Positions 49,265 through 55,549 of a DNA stretch of 64,000 bases are shown here, piece by piece; within the stretch, counting starts at the first letter, position 1; each line of letters opens with the position of its first letter. The notes under the pieces were generated by a model. The model searched no databases, was not told the origin of the DNA, and saw only the letters and a list, made by a program, of their open reading frames with translations. This stretch comes from Rugamonas violacea (GTDB taxonomy: Bacteria; Pseudomonadota; Gammaproteobacteria; Burkholderiales; Burkholderiaceae_D). The position numbers were made by a program, and so were the translations under genes. The stretch spans positions 25,284-89,283 of the forward strand of contig NZ_JAEMNU010000119.1 of the NCBI RefSeq assembly GCF_016461825.1, written 5' to 3'.

Positions 49265-49831
49265 TCAGGCGCCCTGGGCGACCTGGTAGAAGCCGCTTTG
49301 CTGGCGCAAGGGCAGGGCGGCGTCGAGCTGCTCTTCCTTGTGGTCCTGCGCCAGGAACATGCTGCCGATCTCGAACCACTCGTCGCTGGAGATGACGCGC
49401 TGGGCCAGCGGCATCAGCTCCTGCTCCTCCTTGTCGAGGCGCTTGAGCAGATTCTGGCAGTACAGGTCGATGGTGCGGCAGAGGAACTTGCCCTGCGTGG
49501 CGCTGCGCCGCATGGCGCGGCGCAGGCATTTGCGCACGGCGCGCAACATGGCGTTGCCCAGCCGGCTCAGCGATTCAAGGTCGGCCAGCAGCGGGCCGGC
49601 GTCGCGGCTGGCGTTGCGCACCGCCGGCATCAGGCAGGCCTCCACCTTGCGCTGGTGGCGCGCCTCGGCGAAGCGGGTCAGTTCGTTCAACTGGGATTCG
49701 ATGAACACAGGATCGATCTCCTGTGGTTTGCGGGCGATCGACTGCACGTGCTGCAGCAGACGCGAGATGAAATGGCGTTCTTTCTTTTGCTCGATGGATA
49801 GTGTCAACAAGACATAGGTGGCAGTCAGCAT
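49265..49831 (-). CDS. Hemerythrin-like four-helix protein (tentative)
   Basis: A 188-residue all-helical cytoplasmic protein. His/Glu placements recall hemerythrin-like HHE proteins: SIEQKKERHFISRLLQH in helix 1, EARHQRKVEACLMPAV in helix 2-3, and RLDKEEQELMPLAQRVISSDEW in the last helix. The full set of diiron ligands is not clear, so the domain may be degenerate or metal-free. The start at 49831 is preceded by GGGAA. Monocistronic; it converges with the M20 gene. Confidence 0.5.
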   Translation of the reverse strand: MLTATYVLLTLSIEQKKERHFISRLLQHVQSIARKPQEIDPVFIESQLNELTRFAEARHQRKVEACLMPAVRNASRDAGPLLADLESLSRLGNAMLRAVRKCLRRAMRRSATQGKFLCRTIDLYCQNLLKRLDKEEQELMPLAQRVISSDEWFEIGSMFLAQDHKEEQLDAALPLRQQSGFYQVAQGA

Positions 49832-50339
49832 AGCGGTTCCCGGATAACGTCCCAGCTCGGATGCGCGGCAGGCCTGTGCGCCGCCGTGAAAAATGATCAC
49901 CTTAGCGCGCTGGCGGGCTCATATAACGTCTCTTTACAATTGTTCACAAAATCTGCGGAGGCATCAACATCAAGACCTATGGCGGGGCCGGGCTCATCAG
50001 GGGCGTTGCCATTTCCGGCCGGGAAAAGCTCTTGTGCGAACGTCAAGCCGGGTCTGTTTTTGCAAAATGCAATTCGCCGAGCTGACAATTATGCCACCGT
50101 TTTGGCATTTGAAAACATCGCTTTCTGTTCATTTTCGCGCATTGGCAACGCCGGTCTTGCGCTTTGTCGCCATGCAACTTGAAAGTGTTGCGCAATGGTT
50201 GCGTTGCGCTAGTCGCGTGCGCCAGGGCAACGCAAAAAAGTTGTATTGTTAATAGCAAGCTGTTGTGTAGTTGACCAGCTATCGCTGCCTCCCCCAGTGC
50301 TTCGCAGCCAACGTGGTTCTTTCCGAAGAGGTGATCGAC
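49832..50339. other. AT-richer intergenic region upstream of the methyltransferase operon
   Basis: About 500 bp without a supported gene. It holds short dyads such as ATGCC-ACCGTTTT-GGCAT (50093-50110) and repeated GTTGCG words (50190-50215) that could be regulatory sites for the operon starting at 50340. TTGTATTGTTAAT near 50240 could contain a -10 box. No riboswitch could be recognised. Confidence 0.4.
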
Positions 50340-51041
50340 ATGAACAGTACGGCTAGTTACGACGTCAGCCAGATCGACCGCTGGCAAAAAAATCGCCAGA
50401 AGGCCTTCAAGGCGATCCCGCCAACCGGCAAGACCATCAAGTACCTCGGCAAGGAATTCCTGGTCTTTCCGAACACCTTCTGGCCCTTCACCGACAGTCA
50501 GCCGCTGGTGCGCACGCTGAAGGTCAAGCCGGGCGAGAGCACGCTCGACGTCGGCACCGGCTCCGGCGTGATCGCCGTGTTCTCCTGCTACGCCGGCGCC
50601 GCAAAAGTGACGGCGGTCGACATCAACCCGGCCGCGCTGAAGAGCGCCAAGCACAACGCCCGCCTGCACGGCTTCGACAAGATCATGCGCGTCAAGCGCT
50701 CCAACCTGTTCGACCAGCTGCAGGGCGAAACCTTCGACGTCATCACCGCCAACCTGCCGTTCCGCGACAAGGCGGCGCCCGACGTGGTGGCGCGCTCGCA
50801 GTGGGACACCGACTTCCAGACCAACACCCGCTTCTTCCAGCAGGTCGGCGCGCACCTGAATCCGGGCGGCCGGATCTACTTCGCCCATTCCAATTTCGGC
50901 GCCGTCAAGCTGGTCCGCCAACTGGCCAAGGAGAACGGCTTCTCGGTGCGGGCGATGGGCAGCGCCAGCGCCGACAAGGCCGCCACCAAAACCTTCTTCG
51001 TCTTCCTGATCAAGCCGCTGCGCCGGGACCTGGAGACATGA
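50340..51041 (+). CDS. Class I SAM-dependent methyltransferase (operon gene 1)
   Basis: A 233-residue methyltransferase. Motif I is LDVGTGSGVIAVFSCYAGA (about 62-80), motif II AVDINPAAL, and the acceptor motif ANLPFRDK near 136 is an N-L-P-F variant of NPPY/F, as used for N-methylation of planar nitrogens (glutamine, adenine, arginine-like groups). It resembles PrmB/PrmC-like enzymes in the core but has its own N-terminus (KFLVFPNTFWPFTDS-like). GAGGTG precedes the ATG. The stop overlaps the sulfotransferase start (ATGA), so it is part of a coupled three-gene operon. Confidence 0.85.
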   Translation: MNSTASYDVSQIDRWQKNRQKAFKAIPPTGKTIKYLGKEFLVFPNTFWPFTDSQPLVRTLKVKPGESTLDVGTGSGVIAVFSCYAGAAKVTAVDINPAALKSAKHNARLHGFDKIMRVKRSNLFDQLQGETFDVITANLPFRDKAAPDVVARSQWDTDFQTNTRFFQQVGAHLNPGGRIYFAHSNFGAVKLVRQLAKENGFSVRAMGSASADKAATKTFFVFLIKPLRRDLET

Positions 51042-52279
51042 ACCAGGTCCTGGCGGCGGTCAACCGGCTGCGCCAGGTCGACCAGGTGGCCTGGCGCGCC
51101 GAGGTGCGCGAGGTGGCGGTGATCCTGACCAGCTCGCGCTCGGGCTCGACCCTGCTGAAGAGCGTGCTGGCCGAGCATCCGCGCATCGCCTCGCTCGACG
51201 GCGAGATCGAACCCTATCTGGTGCTGACCGAGAACGGCTTCGGCCACGGCGCCGACTGCGACGCGGTGACCGCCGTGCGCCACGTCGAGCGGCTGGCCGA
51301 CCACGTCTTCGGCGACCTCAGCCTGCCCTGCGCCGAGGCGCCGCCGGCGGCCTGGCAGCGGCGCCGCTGGGCCAACCGGCTGCTGCTGCAGTTCCCGGCT
51401 TTTTTCGCCGACAGCGTGCGCCACCGCCGCATGCTCGAGGCGCTGGAGCAGGCCCTGGCCCAGAGCGGGCCGTGGCCGGCCGACCCCGGCGGCGCGCTGC
51501 GCCAGGCCCTGATCCTGCAGGCGGTGTTCGTCCAGGCGCCGTGGCGGCGCCGCTACTACGACGGCCACGCCGGCGCCGCCGGCGCCGAGTATTTCGACGA
51601 GCCGTACAAGATCGAGGAGCCGCCCTTCGTGCTGCCGCGCCACGGCCGCCGTCCGTTCGCGCTGGCCGACGCGGCCGACAAGCTGTTGTTGTTCAAGGCT
51701 CCGTCCGACGCCTACCGCATCGGCATGTACGAGCAGCTGTTCCCGCGGGCGCGGGTGCGCTATGTGCACCTGAGCCGGGGCTACGCGCAGTCGGTCAACG
51801 GCCTGATGGACGGCTGGCTGTCGCCGCTCGGCTTCTTCTCGCACGACATGGCGCGCGCCGGCGTCGCGCTCGACATCGCCGGCTACTCCGACCAGCGGCC
51901 GTTCGGCCGGCGCTGGTGGAAGTTCGACCTGCCGCCGGGCTGGCGCGCGTTGCGCGGCGCGCCGCTGGCCGAGGTCTGCCTGCGGCAGTGGTTGGCGGCG
52001 CACCAGGCGATATTGGGCAGCGGGGTGGCGGCGCTGCGGGTGCGCTTCGAGGACTTCATGACGGCGCCGGCCGCCACGCTGGCGGGCATCACCGACTTCC
52101 TCGGACTGGAGGCGGTGGCGCTGCCGGTGCGCCTGCCGCTCAGCATGGCCACCGAGGCGCCGGCGCCGGGACGCTGGCGCAAGCGCGAGCAGGCCATGCT
52201 GGCGCTGGGCGAACGGGCCGAGGTGGCGGCCATGATGGCGGCGCTCGACTACAGCATGGACGCGGGGGACTGGCGATGA
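51038..52279 (+). CDS. Sulfotransferase-like protein (operon gene 2)
   Basis: A 413-residue protein with a PAPS-type 5'-phosphosulfate loop near residues 28-44 (VILTSSRSGSTLLKSVLAEH). A 3'-phosphate-binding-like segment lies near 245 (RVRYVHLSRGYAQSVNGLM) and a C-terminal helix-rich part with GVAALRVRFEDFM follows. This is the general plan of Sulfotransfer_1/3 proteins acting on small molecules or sugars. A 60-residue Ala/Pro-rich insertion lies between. Starts and stops overlap both neighbours by ATGA. The acceptor is unknown. Confidence 0.78.
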   Translation: MNQVLAAVNRLRQVDQVAWRAEVREVAVILTSSRSGSTLLKSVLAEHPRIASLDGEIEPYLVLTENGFGHGADCDAVTAVRHVERLADHVFGDLSLPCAEAPPAAWQRRRWANRLLLQFPAFFADSVRHRRMLEALEQALAQSGPWPADPGGALRQALILQAVFVQAPWRRRYYDGHAGAAGAEYFDEPYKIEEPPFVLPRHGRRPFALADAADKLLLFKAPSDAYRIGMYEQLFPRARVRYVHLSRGYAQSVNGLMDGWLSPLGFFSHDMARAGVALDIAGYSDQRPFGRRWWKFDLPPGWRALRGAPLAEVCLRQWLAAHQAILGSGVAALRVRFEDFMTAPAATLAGITDFLGLEAVALPVRLPLSMATEAPAPGRWRKREQAMLALGERAEVAAMMAALDYSMDAGDWR

Positions 52280-53106
52280 ACAACCGTCTGTTGGTGCCGT
52301 TCCTGATGGGCCAGCGGCGCGACGGCCTGGGCCGCGTCTGCACGCTCGACCACCGTCCCTGGGACGTGCTGGAGGTGGCCGATTGCCAGGACACCCTGCT
52401 CACCGACAGCAACGAGAAGATGCGCCGCATGGGCCGCATCTACGCCCGCCTGGCCGGCAGCGTCTGCCAACTGCGGCGCGCCGGCCGGGTGCCGCTCAGC
52501 ATCGCCGGCGACTGCGTCTCGACCTTGGGCGTGTTGGGCGGTTTGCAGCAGGCCGGCTGCCCGCCCGACCGCATCCTTTGGCTCGACGCGCACGGCGACT
52601 TCCACACCTGGGAGACCACCCAGACCCAGTACCTGGGCGGCATGCCGCTGGCCATGCTGGTGGGGCGCGGCGACCGCCGCCAGCGCGAGCGCGACGCCAT
52701 CGGCGGGCTGCGCGCCGCCATCGGCATGCAGCCGTACAGCGAGCATCAGGTGGTGCTGAGCGACGCGCGCGATCTCGACCCCGGCGAGATGGAGGCGATC
52801 CGCGCCTCCGGCATCGTCTGCTGCGAGATCGACCAGGTGCTCGACCAGCTCGATCCGCGGCAGAGCCTGTACCTGCACTTCGACACCGACGTGATCGACG
52901 CGCCCGAGGCGATGCCGGCGCTGAAGTACCACGTCAAGCACGGCCCCGGCCCGGCCGACATCGGCGCGCTGTTCCGCGCCCTGCGCGGCTTTCCGCTGCT
53001 GGCCGTCTCGGTCTCCGCCTGGCACGAGGAGCAGGACCTCGACAACCGCGCCGCGCTGGCCTGCCTGGCGCTGCTCGACGAACTGGCCTTGGACGGCGGG
53101 CGCTGA
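52276..53106 (+). CDS. Arginase/ureohydrolase-fold protein with altered metal site (operon gene 3)
   Basis: A 276-residue ureohydrolase-fold protein. Mn ligands are visible in WLDAHGDFH (Asp104, His106, Asp108) and LHFDTDVIDA (Asp203, Asp205). The first ligand motif, normally GGDH, reads AGDC (Cys80), a His-to-Cys change. The same substitution is known to me from the hydroxyarginine hydrolase DcsB of D-cycloserine biosynthesis. The enzyme may therefore act on a guanidino compound other than arginine. The start is fixed by ATGA overlap with gene 2. The N-terminus (LLVPFLMGQRRDG) is unlike housekeeping arginases. Confidence 0.83.
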   Translation: MNNRLLVPFLMGQRRDGLGRVCTLDHRPWDVLEVADCQDTLLTDSNEKMRRMGRIYARLAGSVCQLRRAGRVPLSIAGDCVSTLGVLGGLQQAGCPPDRILWLDAHGDFHTWETTQTQYLGGMPLAMLVGRGDRRQRERDAIGGLRAAIGMQPYSEHQVVLSDARDLDPGEMEAIRASGIVCCEIDQVLDQLDPRQSLYLHFDTDVIDAPEAMPALKYHVKHGPGPADIGALFRALRGFPLLAVSVSAWHEEQDLDNRAALACLALLDELALDGGR

Positions 53107-53160
53107 AAAAGGCGGGCGGTTTTTCCACAGCCGTGCCGAAGTTGGTATCATGTCCGACAG

Positions 53161-53183
53161 CCGGCCCCATGCCGGATTTTTTT
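53161..53183 (+). terminator. Terminator-like hairpin before the DPP5-like gene
   Basis: Stem CCGGC-CCCAT-GCCGG followed by A and seven T residues. It is only 24 bp before the next start codon, so it either ends the operon or acts as an attenuator in the S9 leader. Confidence 0.65.
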
Positions 53184-53206
53184 CATACAAAGTCGGAGAT
53201 AAACGA

Positions 53207-55291
53207 ATGACATTACGTTTGCTGCTGTCTGGAGCCACCATGCTGGCTGCCGTCGCGAGCGCCAGCGCGGCCGCGCCGGGCGCCCCCCGTGGCTTCACGG
53301 TCGAGGATATGGTCAACATGGAGCGCGTCGGCAGTCCGCTGCTGTCGCCCGACGCCAGCAAGCTGGTCTACACGGTGCGCAGCACCGACCTGGCCAAGAA
53401 CGGCAGCAACACCCAGCTCTGGTTGCTCGACCTGCGCGCCGCCAAGCCGCTGCCGCAGCGCCTGACCCAGGCCGCCGCCAGCAGCACCGACGCCGAATGG
53501 TCGCCCAGCGGCGACGCCATCTACTTCCTGTCGGCGCGCTCCGGCTCGTCGCAGGTGTGGCGCCTGCCGCTGGCCGGCGGCGAGGCCGCCAGGGTCACCG
53601 ACCTGCCGCTCGATGTCGACAACTTCCGCCTGTCGCCGCAGGGCGACCGCCTGGCGTTGAGCCTGGCCGTGTTCCGCGACTGCCCCGACCTGGCGTGCAC
53701 CAAGGCCCGCCTGGACGCGCGCGCGGCCAAGGGCAAGACCAGCGGCGTGGTCTACGACCGCCTGTTCGTGCGCCACTGGGACAGCTGGGCCGACGGCCGC
53801 AACTCGGTGCTGTACTCGGCGCCGCTCGACGCCAGCGGCAAGGTCACGGCCGCGCCGGTCAGCCTGAGCGGCATGCTCGACGGCGACGTGCCGTCCAAGC
53901 CCTTCGGCGACCACGACGAATACCGCTTCAGCCCGGACGGCGCGAGCATCGTCTTCGCCGCCCGCATCGCCGGCCAGACGGAGGCCTGGTCGACCAACTT
54001 CGACATCTACCAGGTGCCGGCCGCCGGCGGCGCGCCGCGCAACCTGACGGCCGACAATCCGGCCTGGGACAGCAAGCCGACCTATTCGCCGGACGGCCGC
54101 ACCTTGGCCTGGCTGGCCATGGCGCGCCCCGGTTTCGAGGCCGACCGCTTCGAACTGGTGCTGTTGGACGTGGCCAGCGGCAAGCGCCGCAAGCTGGCGC
54201 CGCAGTGGGACCGTTCGATCGCCGACTTCCGCTGGGCGCCGGACGGCAAGAGCATCCTGGCCACCGCCGACGACGTCGGCCAGCACCGCCTGTTCTCGCT
54301 CGACGTCGCCAGCGGCAAGGTAACGCCGCTCAGCGGCAAGGGCTACGCCGGCGCCTTCGACGTGCAGCGCGACACCGTCGTGCTGGCGCAGGCCAACCTG
54401 GCCTCGGCCGCCCAGCTGTTCAAGTTCAAGCTCGGTAGCGACACCGAGCACGCCACCCAGCTGACCAGCTTGAACGAGGCCGCGCTGGCCGACGTGCGCT
54501 TCGGCCAGTACGAGCAGTTCTCCTTCACCGGCGCCGACGGCGCCACCGTCTACGGCCACGTCATGAAGCCGTGGAACGCCACGCCCGGCGCCAAGTATCC
54601 GATCGCCTTCCTGGTGCACGGCGGCCCGCAGGGCAGCTTCGGCAACTCGTGGAGCTACCGCTGGAATCCGCAGGTCTACGCCGGCGCCGGCTACGCCACC
54701 GTGTTCATCGACTTCCACGGTTCGACCGGCTACGGCCAGGCCTTCACCGATTCGATCAGCGGCGACTGGGGCGGCAAGCCGCTGCAGGACCTCAAGCTGG
54801 GCCTGGACGCGGCCGTCAAGAAATTCGCCTGGCTGGACCGCGAGCGCAGCTGCGCGCTGGGCGCCTCCTACGGCGGTTACATGATGAACTGGATCGAGGG
54901 CAATTGGTCCGACGGCTTCCGCTGCATCGTCAACCACGACGGCGTGTTCGACACCCGTGGCATGGCTTACTCGACCGAGGAAATCTGGTTCACCGAGTGG
55001 GAAAACGGCGGCAGCTACTACGACGTGCCGCAAAAGCACGAGCAGTTCAACCCGGTCCACCACGTCAAGAACTGGAAGACGCCGATGTTGGTGGTGCAGG
55101 GCGACCTGGACTTCCGCATCCCGACCACGCAGGGCCTGGGCACCTTCACCGCGCTGCAGCGCCAGGGCATCCCGAGCAAGCTGCTGGTGTTCCCGGACGA
55201 GAACCACTGGGTGCTCAAGCCGGCCAACTCGGTGCTGTGGCACCACACCGTCATCGACTGGCTCGACAGCTACACCAAGGCCAAGCCATAA
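53207..55291 (+). CDS. Exported S9 family peptidase (DPP5-like)
   Basis: A 694-residue serine peptidase with a signal peptide (1 to about 22, SASAAA). Propeller repeats of the PD40/WD40-like type (YSPDGRTLAWL, FSPDGASIVF, WAPDGKSILA) are followed by a hydrolase domain at about 430-690. The triad is Ser near 553 (GASYGGYM), Asp near 633 (GDLDFRIP) and His near 667 (DENHW). This arrangement matches dipeptidyl-peptidase 5/acylaminoacyl peptidases. GGAGAT precedes the ATG at 53207. It probably works with the other exported peptidases in peptide scavenging. Confidence 0.93.
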   Translation: MTLRLLLSGATMLAAVASASAAAPGAPRGFTVEDMVNMERVGSPLLSPDASKLVYTVRSTDLAKNGSNTQLWLLDLRAAKPLPQRLTQAAASSTDAEWSPSGDAIYFLSARSGSSQVWRLPLAGGEAARVTDLPLDVDNFRLSPQGDRLALSLAVFRDCPDLACTKARLDARAAKGKTSGVVYDRLFVRHWDSWADGRNSVLYSAPLDASGKVTAAPVSLSGMLDGDVPSKPFGDHDEYRFSPDGASIVFAARIAGQTEAWSTNFDIYQVPAAGGAPRNLTADNPAWDSKPTYSPDGRTLAWLAMARPGFEADRFELVLLDVASGKRRKLAPQWDRSIADFRWAPDGKSILATADDVGQHRLFSLDVASGKVTPLSGKGYAGAFDVQRDTVVLAQANLASAAQLFKFKLGSDTEHATQLTSLNEAALADVRFGQYEQFSFTGADGATVYGHVMKPWNATPGAKYPIAFLVHGGPQGSFGNSWSYRWNPQVYAGAGYATVFIDFHGSTGYGQAFTDSISGDWGGKPLQDLKLGLDAAVKKFAWLDRERSCALGASYGGYMMNWIEGNWSDGFRCIVNHDGVFDTRGMAYSTEEIWFTEWENGGSYYDVPQKHEQFNPVHHVKNWKTPMLVVQGDLDFRIPTTQGLGTFTALQRQGIPSKLLVFPDENHWVLKPANSVLWHHTVIDWLDSYTKAKP

Positions 55292-55341
55292 GCGACTATT
55301 GAGCGCGGCGCGGCGCTGCCGCAGCAGCGCGCCCGCCGCCA

Positions 55342-55368
55342 CGCCCGCCGTTGGTTCGCGGGCGTTTT
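55342..55368 (+). terminator. Terminator after DPP5-like gene
   Basis: Stem CGCCCGC / GCGGGCG with a 9-base loop, followed by TTTT. Confidence 0.75.
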
Positions 55369-55403
55369 CATTGCGGCAGCACCGGCGCAATCGACTCCAC
55401 AAC

Positions 55404-55546
55404 AGGAAGCCAATGCCGTTAAGTGAAGGCGCCGGCGGCTACAAAAACCACCCAAAGGCGGCGAGCCGGGGTCAGACCCCGCGGGTCTGACCCCAGATTT
55501 GCGCCGCTGGGGTTTCTTAACTTAACGGCATTTCACTAGGAAGCCA
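55404..55546. repeat. REP-like repeat, copy 5, inside an inverted-repeat insertion flanked by direct repeats
   Basis: The hairpin core GGGGTCAGACCCC-GC-GGGTCTGACCCC (compensatory C/T, A/G changes relative to other copies) with outer arms AAACCACCCAAAGGCG and GCGCCGCTGGGGTTT lies at 55443-55516. It is bracketed by a perfect 13-bp inverted repeat AATGCCGTTAAGT (55412-55424) / ACTTAACGGCATT (55520-55532). Outside that, AGGAAGCCA is repeated directly at 55404-55412 and 55538-55546. The right-hand AGGAA is the ribosome site of the aminopeptidase gene. Confidence 0.82.
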
Positions 55547-55549
55547 CAC

